A stretch of DNA of 32,673 nucleotides from Nonomuraea turkmeniaca (GTDB lineage Bacteria; Actinomycetota; Actinomycetes; Streptosporangiales; Streptosporangiaceae), in assembly GCF_005889735.1 (NCBI RefSeq), contig NZ_VCKY01000118.1:1-32673 (forward strand), in the 5' to 3' direction. This document shows positions 1 to 7,501 of the stretch, in pieces. A program made the position numbers and the translations under genes. The notes under the pieces were generated by a model that was not told the origin of the DNA, did not search any database, and saw only the letters and a program-made list of their open reading frames with translations. The stretch's first letter is position 1. Each line of letters begins with the position of its first letter.

Positions 1-506
1 GGTTCTCGCTGGGCATGTCGCAGCGGCTAGGCATCGCCGCGGCGCTGCTCGGCGACCCGGAGATCCTGCTCTTCGACGAGCCCGTCAACGGGCTCGACCC
101 GGACGGCATCCTGTGGATCCGCACGCTCATGCGCAAGCTGGCGGCCGAGGGACGGACGGTGTTCGTCTCCAGCCATCTCATGAGCGAGATGGCGCAGACC
201 GCCGACCACCTGATCGTGATCGGCAAGGGCGAGCTCATCGCCGACACGAGCGTGGAGGAGTTCATCGGGCGCAGCTCGCAGGGATACGTGCGCGTGCGCT
301 CGCCCCGGCTGGCCGAGGTGGCCGAGCTCCTCAAGGTGGCTGAGCTGCATCCCGACCACCTGCGGGTGACCGCGATGAGCCCGATCGAGATCGGCACGCT
401 GACGGCGCGCGCCGGCCTGCCGCTGGAGGAGCTGACATACGTGCAGCCCTCGCTCGAAGCGGCCTACATGGAGCTGACCAAGGACAGCCTGGAGTTCTCG
501 TCATGA
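1..506 (+). CDS. ABC transporter ATP-binding protein, 5'-truncated
   Basis: Only the 3' part is present; the frame is open to the window edge, and the residues before the first Met (F-S-L-G) belong to the gene, so that Met is not a start. An ABC signature variant (FSLGMSQRL) is followed by Walker B (ILLFDEP), a D-loop (NGLDPDG) and the switch His (SSHLMSEM). The rest is the C-terminal tail usual in ABC-2 type ATPases for drugs, bacitracin-like peptides or lantibiotic immunity. Its TGA overlaps the ATG of the permease by 4 bp (ATGA), so the two are translationally coupled and probably form one exporter that hydrolyses ATP at the inner face of the membrane. The substrate cannot be told. Confidence 0.93.
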   Translation, partial: FSLGMSQRLGIAAALLGDPEILLFDEPVNGLDPDGILWIRTLMRKLAAEGRTVFVSSHLMSEMAQTADHLIVIGKGELIADTSVEEFIGRSSQGYVRVRSPRLAEVAELLKVAELHPDHLRVTAMSPIEIGTLTARAGLPLEELTYVQPSLEAAYMELTKDSLEFSS

Positions 507-1246
507 TCGATATCCTCAGGTCCGAATGGACCAAGATCCGCTCGGTCCGCTCGACGGTGTGGACGCTGGCCGTCACCGTCGCGCTGATGGCGGGCATGTC
601 AGCGCTCATCACCGCCGCCACGAAGAACAACCCCGGCGGGCCGCCCACCGGCGAGGACGCGGTCATGATGGGCCTGACGGGCATCCTGTTCGCCCAACTG
701 GCCATGGCCACGCTGGGTGTGCTGGTGATCTCCAGCGAATACCGCACCGGCGGCATCCGCACGTCGCTCATGGCCGTGCCGCGGCGCATGAGCCTGCTGA
801 CCGGCAAGATCGTGATCTTCACGGCCACGTCACTGGTCGTCTCCGCGGTCGCGGCGGCGGCCGCGATCGGCGTCGGCCTGGCCATCTCCCAACCGCCGTC
901 GATCGAGATGGGCGAAGTGGCGCGGGCCGCGCTCGCGTCCACTCTCTACCTGACCGCGTGCGGCCTGTTCGGGCTCGGCCTCGGCACGCTCATCCGGCAC
1001 ACACCGGGCGCGCTCGTGACGGCCATCGCGCTGATGATGGTGCTTCCCACGGTGGCGAACCAGCTCCCGGGCGAGTGGGGCAGGACCGTGGCCGAATACT
1101 TCACGACGAACGCCGGCCTGCTCGTCGTGTCCGGCCCGCAACAAGGCGGCTCTTTGGGCCCGTGGAGCGGCTTCGGCGTCTATCTGGCCTGGGTCGCCGT
1201 GGCCATGATCGCGGGCGCGGCGCTGATGCAGCGCCGCGACGCGTAA
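503..1246 (+). CDS. ABC-2 family transporter permease
   Basis: A 247-residue membrane protein with an N-terminal cytoplasmic lead (MIDILRSEWTKIRSVRST) typical of ABC-2 permeases that partner a single ATPase. About six hydrophobic segments are visible, near residues 19-38, 55-76, 105-127, 142-163, 168-186 and 222-241. The motif SSEYRTGGIRTSLMAVP after TM2 is the conserved 'EY..GT.R..L..P' loop of this family. It overlaps the ATPase gene by 4 bp and is the last gene of that operon. It should form the channel of the exporter; the substrate is unknown. The next gene is convergent. Confidence 0.9.
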   Translation: MIDILRSEWTKIRSVRSTVWTLAVTVALMAGMSALITAATKNNPGGPPTGEDAVMMGLTGILFAQLAMATLGVLVISSEYRTGGIRTSLMAVPRRMSLLTGKIVIFTATSLVVSAVAAAAAIGVGLAISQPPSIEMGEVARAALASTLYLTACGLFGLGLGTLIRHTPGALVTAIALMMVLPTVANQLPGEWGRTVAEYFTTNAGLLVVSGPQQGGSLGPWSGFGVYLAWVAVAMIAGAALMQRRDA

Positions 1247-1259
1247 TCCGGCCTGCTCG

Positions 1260-1373
1260 GCGCGGAGTGCGACGACCGGATCGGGCCGGACCGCACTCCG
1301 CCCGCCTACTCCGCGCGGAGTGCGATGACCCAATCGGGCCGGACCGCACTCCGCCCGCCTACTCCGCGCGGAG
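1260..1373. repeat. 53-bp tandem repeat with hairpins, copies the 3' end of the macB-like gene
   Basis: The unit starting GCGCGGAGTGCG recurs with an exact 53-bp period, near 1260, 1313 and 1366. The last copy is the 3' end of the convergent permease gene, so its final codons (V-I-A-L-R-A-E-stop on the minus strand) are duplicated downstream: the 1313 copy is near perfect and still holds the stop, and the 1260 copy has drifted. Each full unit holds GCGGAGTGCG and CGCACTCCGC as 10-bp inverted arms (1262-1271/1292-1301 and 1315-1324/1345-1354), so RNA from either strand can fold. The position between converging genes suggests use as a two-way terminator. Confidence 0.85.
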
Positions 1374-2543
1374 TGCGATGACGGGGTCCAGCTTGCCCGC
1401 CCGCCGCGCCGGCGCCACGCCGAAGAACACCCCGACCGCCGCCGACACCCCGAAGGCCAGCGCGATCGACCACCACGTGATCGAGGCCGGCACCTCGGTG
1501 AACGCGGCGATGGCCAGCGAGCCGCCCACCCCGATCAGGATCCCGACGAGACCGCCGATCGTGGTCAGCAGCACCGCCTCGATGAGGAACTGGGCCAGGA
1601 TGTCGCGCTGCCTGGCCCCCAGCGCCTTGCGCAGCCCGATCTCACGGGTGCGCTCACGCACGCTGACAAGCATGATGTTCGACACGCCCACCCCGCCGAC
1701 GAGCAGCGAGATGCCGGCGATGGCGGCCAGCACGCCGGTGAGCATGCCCAGCACGCTGCCGATCGTGCCGAGCAACGCGGTCTGCGTGACCGCGGAGAAC
1801 TGCTCACCCGGATAACGGGACCGCAGTGCGGCCGTCACCTTGTCCGACAGCGGGTCGATCTCGTCGGGCCCGGAGGCGCCGACGGCCATCCCGTTGATCC
1901 GCTCGAGCCCTAACAACCGCTGCGCCGTGGTCACCGGGATGTGGATCTCCTGGTCACGGGAGAGCCCGAACGTCTGCCCGACCTCGGCGTAAACCCCCAC
2001 CACGCGGAACCTGGCCCCGGAGATCGTCACCTGCCGCCCGATGGGGTCGAGGTCGCCGAACATGCGGTCGGCCACCTCCGAGCCGAGCACCGCCACCCGG
2101 CGGCGGGTGTCGACGTCGGTCTCGCTCAGCGGGCGGCCCTTCTCGACCGGTCGATCGAAGATGTTGACGAGGTTCTGGTCGGTGCCGACCACCGTGACGA
2201 ACGCCTCCGTCCGGCCCACGCGCACGGTCTCGCCCGACTGCAGCGAGACCGTCACCTTCGACGGGTCGCCGACGACGCGCCGCACGTACGCCACGTCGGC
2301 CAGGTTGAGCTTGCTCTGGGTCGGCGCCGCGCCCAGGCTGATGCGGCCGGGGACCACCAGGATGATGTTGGTGCCGAGGCCGGAGATCTGCTTCTCGATC
2401 TCGTCCTTCGCACCGGTGCCGATGGCGACGAGGATCACCACGGCGAGCACGCCGATGATGACGCCGAGCATGGTCAGCACGCTACGCAGCCGATTGACCC
2501 GCAACGCCTCCAGCGCCATGGCCAGCGCCTCACCAGTATTCAT
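1359..2543 (-). CDS. MacB-like ABC transporter permease (FtsX family)
   Basis: A 394-residue permease with the MacB/LolC fold. TM1 lies near residues 22-45 (VLTMLGVIIGVLAVVILVAIG), followed by a large extracytoplasmic MacB_PCD domain (about 50-260) and three TMs at the C-terminal end. The FtsX signature is present: VSNIMLVSVRERTREIGLRKALGA, ending PARRAGKLDPVIALRAE. The start used is ATG 2543, giving MNTGEALAMALEALRVNRLRS, the usual family N-terminus, with GGAG 8 nt before it. A second in-frame ATG with the same ribosome site lies 51 bp upstream (2594) because the start region is duplicated, so a form with 17 more residues is possible. It is the last gene of the adaptor-ATPase-permease operon, which probably exports a peptide or lipid-like compound. 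Confidence 0.92.
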   Translation of the reverse strand: MNTGEALAMALEALRVNRLRSVLTMLGVIIGVLAVVILVAIGTGAKDEIEKQISGLGTNIILVVPGRISLGAAPTQSKLNLADVAYVRRVVGDPSKVTVSLQSGETVRVGRTEAFVTVVGTDQNLVNIFDRPVEKGRPLSETDVDTRRRVAVLGSEVADRMFGDLDPIGRQVTISGARFRVVGVYAEVGQTFGLSRDQEIHIPVTTAQRLLGLERINGMAVGASGPDEIDPLSDKVTAALRSRYPGEQFSAVTQTALLGTIGSVLGMLTGVLAAIAGISLLVGGVGVSNIMLVSVRERTREIGLRKALGARQRDILAQFLIEAVLLTTIGGLVGILIGVGGSLAIAAFTEVPASITWWSIALAFGVSAAVGVFFGVAPARRAGKLDPVIALRAE

Positions 2544-2631
2544 GGCCTCACTCCGTAAGGCGGACTCGGTCGCCCGACGCCACCGCCTGCCCATGGCCTC
2601 ACTCCGTGAGGCGGACTCGGTCGCCCGACGC
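2541..2631 (-). repeat. Tandem palindromic repeat carrying ribosome site and start codon
   Basis: On the minus strand, about 40 bp ending in GGAGTGAGGCCATG occurs twice with a 51-bp period (2592-2631 and 2541-2580), with one substitution. The upstream copy has a perfect 7-bp palindrome, GCCTCAC-GGA-GTGAGGC; the downstream copy has GCCTTAC in one arm. Because 51 is a multiple of three, both ATGs are in frame for the macB-like gene. The same 20 bases (CCTCACGGAGTGAGGCCATG) recur at 28721-28740 inside the molybdopterin oxidoreductase gene, so this is a dispersed element and not just a local duplication. Confidence 0.85.
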
Positions 2632-2661
2632 CTCGGCAGGCGACGGCGCTCCGCCGCGATG

Positions 2662-3345
2662 TCACGCGGTGTCCTTCTCGATCAGCCCGTCACGCACGTG
2701 GATTTGGCGCCTGGCGTGGGCCGCGACCTCCGGTTCGTGCGTGACCAGCACCACGGCTACACCCCGGTCGCTGTTGAGCCGGTCGAGGATGCCCATCACC
2801 TCGGCGCCGTTGGCGGTGTCGAGATTGCCGGTCGGCTCGTCGGCCAGCAGCACCTTGGGCTCGCCGACCAGCGCCCTGGCGATGGCCACACGTTGCTGCT
2901 CGCCGCCGGACATCTGGGACGGCCGGTGCCCCATGCGGTGTCCCAGCCCGACCGACTCCAGCGCCGCCCGCGCCCTGTCCCGCCGCTCGGACCTGCCGAC
3001 TCCGCGGTAGACCAGCGGCAGCGCCACGTTGTCCAGCGCGGTGGTCCGCCCCAGCAGGTGGAAGGACTGGAAGACGAAGCCGATCGTCCTGTTCCGCAGG
3101 TCCGCCAAGGCAGTGTCCGACAAACCCGACATCTCCACCCCGTTGATCCTGAGCACCCCCGAGGTGGGCCGGTCCAAGCAACCGAGCAGGTGCATGAGCG
3201 TGGACTTGCCGGAGCCGGACGGGCCCAGGATCGCGGCGAACTCCCCCTGTCCGATCGTCAGCGAGACGCCGCGCAGCGCCTCCACGGCCACGCCGTCGAG
3301 CTGATATCGCCTGGTGAGGTCCACCGCCTCGATGGCCGGCGTCAT
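2662..3345 (-). CDS. MacB/LolD-type ABC transporter ATP-binding protein
   Basis: A 227-residue ATPase with Walker A GPSGSGKST (41-49), Q-loop around Q93, signature MSGGEQQRVAIARAL (145-159), Walker B VLLADE (165-170), D-loop NLDT and switch His 203. The phrase LLADEPTGNLD and the family spacing place it with MacB/LolD/FtsE-type ATPases that work with an FtsX-fold permease. Its ATG overlaps the stop of the adaptor gene (ATGA, 3342-3345), so translation is coupled; the permease follows after about 118 bp that hold the duplicated start element. It drives an export or mechanotransmission pump with its two neighbours. Confidence 0.95.
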   Translation of the reverse strand: MTPAIEAVDLTRRYQLDGVAVEALRGVSLTIGQGEFAAILGPSGSGKSTLMHLLGCLDRPTSGVLRINGVEMSGLSDTALADLRNRTIGFVFQSFHLLGRTTALDNVALPLVYRGVGRSERRDRARAALESVGLGHRMGHRPSQMSGGEQQRVAIARALVGEPKVLLADEPTGNLDTANGAEVMGILDRLNSDRGVAVVLVTHEPEVAAHARRQIHVRDGLIEKDTA

Positions 3346-4703
3346 GGCAGGCGCTGCCCTTGCCGTACGGAGTCCGCCCCCTTGACCACGATCCGGTCGC
3401 CCACGGACAGCCCGCTCAGCACCTCGACCACCGCGTCGCCCTGCGCGCCCAGCTTGACCACGCGCCGCTCCGCGACGCCGTTCCTGATCGCCCAGACCAC
3501 GCTCTCGCGCCCGCTGGAGACGATGGCCGAGGCAGGCGCCGAGACGGCGGACGGCGACTCGCGCACGGTCAGCCGCGTGACCGCGCTCATTCCCGGTTTG
3601 GGGGTGGGCGCTTCAGAGCCGTCGTCGAACACCCCGTCGCCGAGCGTGAGCCGCACCGGGTAGCTGACGCCGCCCGTGGTGCCCTCCTTCGGCGTGACGC
3701 CGATGCCGGTGACCACGGCCGTGTACGTGGCCCCGGGGACCGCGTCCAGCTCGACCGCGGCCTTCACGCCCTTCTTCACCAGCAGCACGTCCGTCTCGTC
3801 GACGTCGGCGTCGAGCAGGAGCGTGGAGACGTCGGTGACGGTGACGATCGTGTCGCCCGCCGAGACGGGCACCCCCGTCGCCACCGGGGTCCCGCCCGAG
3901 GAGCCGCCCGAGGGCAGGGACGGCAGCTGCTGCCCGCCTCCGCCGGGGAGCTGGCTGAGCAGGCTTTCGACGCCGCCGCCTCCACCGCCGCCGGACACGC
4001 GGCCCAGCGTGACGACCCCGCCGAACGGCGCCTTGATCGTGAGCGACTTGACCGTGCTCTCCGCCGCCTTGACCGCGGCCTTGGCCTGGGACTTCGAGGC
4101 GGCCTGCAGCGAGGCCATGGAGCTCGACAGGCCGCTGGTCACGCCGGACAGGATGCCGTTGATGGAGCGGTTGAGCTGGGTGGTGACCGTGGCGAGCGCC
4201 TTGGTCTGTGCCTTGTGCTGCTGCTGGGCCAGGTCGATGGCCTGGAGCAGTTGCTTGCGGGCCCTGGCGTCCTCGACCTTCTTCGCCTCCTTGCGTGCCT
4301 TGGCGAAGTGGGCGGCCACCTTGCGGTCGAACGCCCTGGTGTCGAGCGACGGCAGGCGCACGCTCGGCATGGCGGCACCCGCGGGGGCGGCCATCTTGGA
4401 GGCCTGGCGGGCCTGCTCGAGCTGGCTCTGGGCCTGGGGCGAGCGGATCTTGGCCAGGATGTCGCCCTTGCGGACGCGGTCGCCCTCGCGGACGTACAGC
4501 TTGGCGATCGTGCCCTGTGCTGGGGAGCGCAGCGTGGCCGAGGCCCGTGCGCCCACCGTGGCGGGAGCCTCGACGACCTCGGTGACCGGGGCACGCCTGA
4601 CGTCGCCGACCTGGACGCTCGACGGCTCCTCGGACGTGCAGCCGGTCAGTGTTAAGAGGACGAGCAGCGGCGCGATGCCGCGACGTAACGTCACCCGAGA
4701 CAT
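3342..4703 (-). CDS. MacA-like periplasmic adaptor (HlyD family) lipoprotein
   Basis: A 453-residue adaptor. The N-terminus has a basic stretch, a hydrophobic core and a lipobox (TLTGC, Cys22), so it is probably anchored on the outer face of the membrane. A biotinyl-lipoyl half (about 40-90: LRSPAQGTIAKLYVREGDRVRKGDILAKI) is followed by a long Ala/Lys-rich helical hairpin (about 90-220), the second lipoyl half (IKAPFGGVVTLGRV) and beta-barrel domains. A Gly-rich insert of runs of G, S and P (about 236-275) splits the second lipoyl half and is unusual. It couples the MacB-like permease to its substrate. No clear Shine-Dalgarno precedes the ATG, so a leaderless or very short leader is possible. 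Confidence 0.92.
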   Translation of the reverse strand: MSRVTLRRGIAPLLVLLTLTGCTSEEPSSVQVGDVRRAPVTEVVEAPATVGARASATLRSPAQGTIAKLYVREGDRVRKGDILAKIRSPQAQSQLEQARQASKMAAPAGAAMPSVRLPSLDTRAFDRKVAAHFAKARKEAKKVEDARARKQLLQAIDLAQQQHKAQTKALATVTTQLNRSINGILSGVTSGLSSSMASLQAASKSQAKAAVKAAESTVKSLTIKAPFGGVVTLGRVSGGGGGGGVESLLSQLPGGGGQQLPSLPSGGSSGGTPVATGVPVSAGDTIVTVTDVSTLLLDADVDETDVLLVKKGVKAAVELDAVPGATYTAVVTGIGVTPKEGTTGGVSYPVRLTLGDGVFDDGSEAPTPKPGMSAVTRLTVRESPSAVSAPASAIVSSGRESVVWAIRNGVAERRVVKLGAQGDAVVEVLSGLSVGDRIVVKGADSVRQGQRLP

Positions 4704-4708
4704 CGTAT

Positions 4709-4739
4709 GAGCCGGTACGGCCGGGCCGCCGACCGGCTC
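4709..4739 (-). terminator. Hairpin between proC and the adaptor gene
   Basis: Arms GAGCCGGT (4709-4716) and ACCGGCTC (4732-4739) form an 8-bp stem with a GC-rich loop that can pair further (GGCC). It sits between the proC stop and the start of the MacA-like gene on the minus strand, so it may end proC transcripts or act as an attenuator. There is no T-run. Confidence 0.4.
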
Positions 4740-4757
4740 TCAGTGAGCTCTCAGCTC

Positions 4758-5552
4758 TTAACCGGAGGCAAGCTGGCGGCCGCGGTCGCGGGCCGCCTCG
4801 ATGGCGGCCAGGAACGCCGCCCGCACGCTGTGCCGCTCCAGCTCGGCGATCGCGGCGATGGTCGTGCCGCCCGGCGAGGTGACGGCCTCACGCAGGATGA
4901 CCGGGTGCTCGCCCGAGTCGCGCAACATCACGGCCGCTCCGACGATGGACTGGGTGACCATGTCGAGCGCGGCGGCCCTCGGCATGCCGAGCAGGATGCC
5001 CGCGTCCACCATGGCCTCCACCAGGTAGAAGAAGTAGGCGGGGCCGCTGCCGGACAGCGCCGTGGCGGCGTCCTGCTGGGACTCCGGGATGCGCAGCACC
5101 TTGCCGACGGGCTTGAGCAGGTCTTCCGTCAGCTTCAGGTGCTCCTCACCCGCGTGCGCGCCCGCCGAGATCACGCTCATCGCCTCGTCGAACCTGATGG
5201 GTGTGTTGGACATCACCCTGACCACGGGCACGTCGACGCCGAGCCGCTGCTCGACGAACGACGTCGTGATGCCGGCGGCCGCGCTGATCACCAGGCGGTC
5301 GGCGGGAACGTAGGGGGCGATCTCGGCCAGGAGCGTGGCCATGTCCTGCGGCTTGACGGCCAGGATCAGCGTGTCCGCCGCCTTGGCCGCCTCGGAGTTG
5401 GAGACGGTGCGGACGCCGTACGTCTCGCGCAGCGCCTGTGCCCGCTCGGAGCGGCGGGTGGTCGCCATGATGTCGCCCGGCTTGAACCCGGCCCGCAGGA
5501 GACCGGACAGCAGAGCCTCGCCCATCTTGCCCGTGCCCAGAATCGCAATCAC
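4758..5552 (-). CDS. proC: Pyrroline-5-carboxylate reductase
   Basis: A 264-residue enzyme of full family length. It reduces 1-pyrroline-5-carboxylate to L-proline with NAD(P)H in the cytoplasm, the last step of proline synthesis. The Rossmann motif GTGKMGEALLSGL is at 6-18, the cofactor-pocket motif AVKPQD at 65-70, and the dimer/active-site signature SGSGPAYFFYLVEAM at 167-181, followed by VTSPGGTTIAAI near 224-235, all as in ProC. The usual VMPNTP is VMSNTP here. The start is GTG 5552; no ribosome site is evident and a TAGTAG-like -10 lies close by, which would suit a short or absent leader. It is downstream of and co-directional with proline dehydrogenase, which runs the opposite reaction. 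Confidence 0.96.
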   Translation of the reverse strand: MIAILGTGKMGEALLSGLLRAGFKPGDIMATTRRSERAQALRETYGVRTVSNSEAAKAADTLILAVKPQDMATLLAEIAPYVPADRLVISAAAGITTSFVEQRLGVDVPVVRVMSNTPIRFDEAMSVISAGAHAGEEHLKLTEDLLKPVGKVLRIPESQQDAATALSGSGPAYFFYLVEAMVDAGILLGMPRAAALDMVTQSIVGAAVMLRDSGEHPVILREAVTSPGGTTIAAIAELERHSVRAAFLAAIEAARDRGRQLASG

Positions 5553-5691
5553 GCTGGCAGCCTACTAACACCCGGCCCGCGCATCGGACGCACTCCCCAC
5601 CGTCGTCCGGCGGAGGGCGGAGGCGGGGCCCGGCCCTCAGGCGCAGAAGGGGCGGGGCGGAGGGATGGACGCCGGTCGGCCCGGCGGTGGG

Positions 5692-6582
5692 TCAGCGGCG
5701 CGACATCAGCGATCTGAGGAAGAAGGTCAGGTTGCGGGGGCGCTCGGCGAGGCGGCGCATGAGGTAGGCGTACCAGTCGGAGCCGTACGGGACGTAGACG
5801 CGCATCTGGGCGCCCAGGCTGGCCAGGCGGGTCTGCTCGTCGGGCCGGACGCCGTACAACATCTGGTATTCGAAGCCCGTCACGTCGCGCCCGGACAGGA
5901 CGGCCAGCGTGGAGGCGATGCGCACCAACCGGGGATCGTGCGTGGCGACCATGGGGTAGCCGGTGCCGGCCATGAGGATCTTCAGGCAGCGGACGAACGA
6001 ACGATCGATGTCGGCAGGCCGGGTGTAGGCGCCGGGAGCGGTGTAGGCGCCCTTGCACAGGCGGACCCGCGCACCCTCGAGCTTCTCGCACCGCTCGAGC
6101 GCCTCCGGCAGGTACGCCTGCACCACCACGCCCACGTCCGGATGTTCCCTGCGCAGCGCGGCGTGCACGGAATGCAGCCCAGGGATCGTGTCGTGCTCCT
6201 CGGCGTCGAGCGTCACGGTGACGTTCCTGGAGGCGGCGGCCCGGCAGATGGTGGCGGCGTGGTCGAGTGCGAGTTGTTCCGACAGCCGCAGCCCGAGGGC
6301 GGTGAGCTTGACCGACACGTCGGCGCCCGCGGGCATGAGGTCGAGCAGCGACAGGTATTCCCCGACGGCCGACGCCGCCTGCGCCGGGTCCGTGACCTCC
6401 TCACCGAGGTGATCGACGGTGACGAGCAGCCCCCTGCGGGTCAGCTCGTCGATCACGTCGCCGACGTCGTCGGCGACGTAGCGCTTCACCACGTCCCTGG
6501 TCAGCGGCGAGGTGGAGATGACGCGCTCGGCGCGTTCGCTCTTGGAGACGGCGAGCAAGACCTGACGGAGCACGTGAACCAC
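5692..6582 (-). CDS. Proline dehydrogenase (FAD-dependent)
   Basis: A monofunctional PRODH of about 296 residues. It oxidises L-proline to pyrroline-5-carboxylate and passes electrons through FAD to the quinone pool at the membrane. Family motifs occur in order: VSVKLTALGL, TLDAEEHDT, VGVVVQAYL, VRLCKGAYT, ATHDPRLV, GFEYQMLYGV and the C-terminal YVPYGSDWYAYLMRRLAERP, which carries the proline-binding Arg pair. The start chosen is GTG 6582, 5 nt after CCGGAG; GTG 6573 (VLRQVLLAVS) matches the family N-terminus even better. The longer reading from 6645 would overlap the divergent lipoprotein gene and is unlikely. It precedes proC by 139 bp. Confidence 0.94.
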   Translation of the reverse strand: MVHVLRQVLLAVSKSERAERVISTSPLTRDVVKRYVADDVGDVIDELTRRGLLVTVDHLGEEVTDPAQAASAVGEYLSLLDLMPAGADVSVKLTALGLRLSEQLALDHAATICRAAASRNVTVTLDAEEHDTIPGLHSVHAALRREHPDVGVVVQAYLPEALERCEKLEGARVRLCKGAYTAPGAYTRPADIDRSFVRCLKILMAGTGYPMVATHDPRLVRIASTLAVLSGRDVTGFEYQMLYGVRPDEQTRLASLGAQMRVYVPYGSDWYAYLMRRLAERPRNLTFFLRSLMSRR

Positions 6583-6629
6583 ACTAACTCCGGTATGACG
6601 CTGAACCGGAGGCGGACGGTATCCGTCAC

Positions 6630-7091
6630 ATGAGTATGCGCACAATGACGAAAGCGACTCTTCTGGCCGGATCCCTGGTGCTCGCGACGAGTTGTGCCGC
6701 AGCGCCGCCCGCCAAGCAGGCCGCGTCTTCCACGCCCGACGCGCCCGTCGCCGTCAGCCCGGTCACCACCGCCCCCACCAAGGGACCGGAGCCGGTCAAG
6801 CCGACGGGCGACGCCATCAACGTCCGCAAGGTCCGCTGGACCAAGGCCAAGCCGGTCTCCAAGGGCAAGAAGATCCAGCTCGTCTGGTCGTCGGGCGTCG
6901 CGCCGTGCACGGTGCTGCACAAGGTCAAGGTCAAGGAGACCACGAAGAAGGTCACGATCACCTTGTACGAGGGCACCGCGCCCAAGGCCAGGAACGTGTC
7001 CTGCATCATGATCGCGGTGGAGAAGACCACGACGGTGAAGCTGAAGAGGGCACTCGGCAAGCGCAAGATCGTGGACGGCGCCAAAACCTGA
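6630..7091 (+). CDS. Small secreted lipoprotein, unknown function
   Basis: A 153-residue protein not recognised as a known family. It has a signal sequence with a lipobox-like end (LVLATSC, Cys22), a Pro/Thr/Ala-rich linker (about 23-65), then a compact Lys-rich, beta-looking domain holding two further Cys (APCTVLH and NVSCIMI) that could form a disulfide. Three Met codons lie close together (6630, 6636, 6645); a GGAGG at 6608-6612 is 17 nt from the first and farther from the others, so the start is uncertain. It is divergent from proline dehydrogenase with about 47 bp between them. A small palindrome, GACGG-TAT-CCGTC, lies just upstream. Confidence 0.75.
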   Translation: MSMRTMTKATLLAGSLVLATSCAAAPPAKQAASSTPDAPVAVSPVTTAPTKGPEPVKPTGDAINVRKVRWTKAKPVSKGKKIQLVWSSGVAPCTVLHKVKVKETTKKVTITLYEGTAPKARNVSCIMIAVEKTTTVKLKRALGKRKIVDGAKT

Positions 7092-7144
7092 GGCACAGCA
7101 CGCCAAACTGTGACATGTCCACTTACGGACAACCCAGTGACAAA

Positions 7145-7172
7145 TGATCGATTTGTTGCGATACATCGATCA
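7145..7172. promoter_or_regulatory. Operator-like palindrome upstream of a gene fossil
   Basis: TGATCGAT (7145-7152) and ATCGATCA (7165-7172) are perfect 8-bp inverted arms. A second small palindrome, TGTCC-N6-GGACA, lies about 30 bp upstream. Both are ahead of the decayed LamG gene, so they may be relics of its control region. Confidence 0.4.
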
Positions 7173-7217
7173 GAACAAGCAGGCGGTCGGGGGCCCGCGC
7201 TGACGTCACGCTCCAAT

Positions 7218-7384
7218 GGGGAGATCCGTGAGACCGGTCTTTACGCTGCCTGATTTCCGCCGTCCTCCTGACCGGCCTGATCGCGTTGTCGCCCCCAGCG
7301 GCCCTCATCGACGGAGTCCGCATCTACAACCGCGCACTCACCGCCGCTGAGATCCAGACGGACACGAACATGCCCGTCAGCTGA
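7218..7384 (+). pseudogene. Remnant of a secreted LamG-domain gene
   Basis: A ribosome site (GGGGAG, 7218-7223) and GTG (7228) open a frame that shifts by one base near 7249. In the shifted frame a signal peptide core (LISAVLLTGLIALSPPAA) is joined directly to LIDGVRIYNRALTAAEIQ and a few more residues before TGA at 7382-7384. The second piece is the C-terminal signature of LamG/concanavalin-type domains ('IDEVRIYNRALSAAEI'). The body of the gene is missing and the start is out of frame, so this is an internal-deletion fossil. Its own terminator follows 13 nt later. The original gene was probably a secreted glycan-binding or hydrolytic protein. Confidence 0.75.
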
Positions 7385-7397
7385 GCCATCCCCCTAC

Positions 7398-7436
7398 GCA
7401 GACCCCCGATGTGCGCCCACCGCATCGGGGGTCTGC
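7398..7436 (+). terminator. Strong rho-independent terminator after the LamG fossil
   Basis: GCAGACCCCCGATG (7398-7411) pairs perfectly with CATCGGGGGTCTGC (7423-7436), a 14-bp stem with an 11-nt loop, followed by TTTGTC. It insulates the heat-shock operon from upstream transcription. Confidence 0.88.
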
Positions 7437-7476
7437 TTTGTCATGCAGAATCGGGAATGCGGCCGCACTCACGAGG

Positions 7477-7497
7477 GTTGAGTCGAGTAGGCTCAAG
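7477..7497 (+). promoter_or_regulatory. HAIR operator 1 (HspR binding site)
   Basis: GTTGAGT-N7-GCTCAAG matches the HspR-associated inverted repeat CTTGAGT-N7-ACTCAAG with one change in each arm. It lies just upstream of the dnaK -35 box. Confidence 0.82.
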
Positions 7498-7501
7498 TCG
7501 T

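Noticed and set aside
2041..3663. 540-codon plus-strand frame over the macB-like operon
   Set aside because: Antisense shadow; the minus-strand genes have full ABC and FtsX motifs. Its repeated MASLREA words only reflect the palindromic element.
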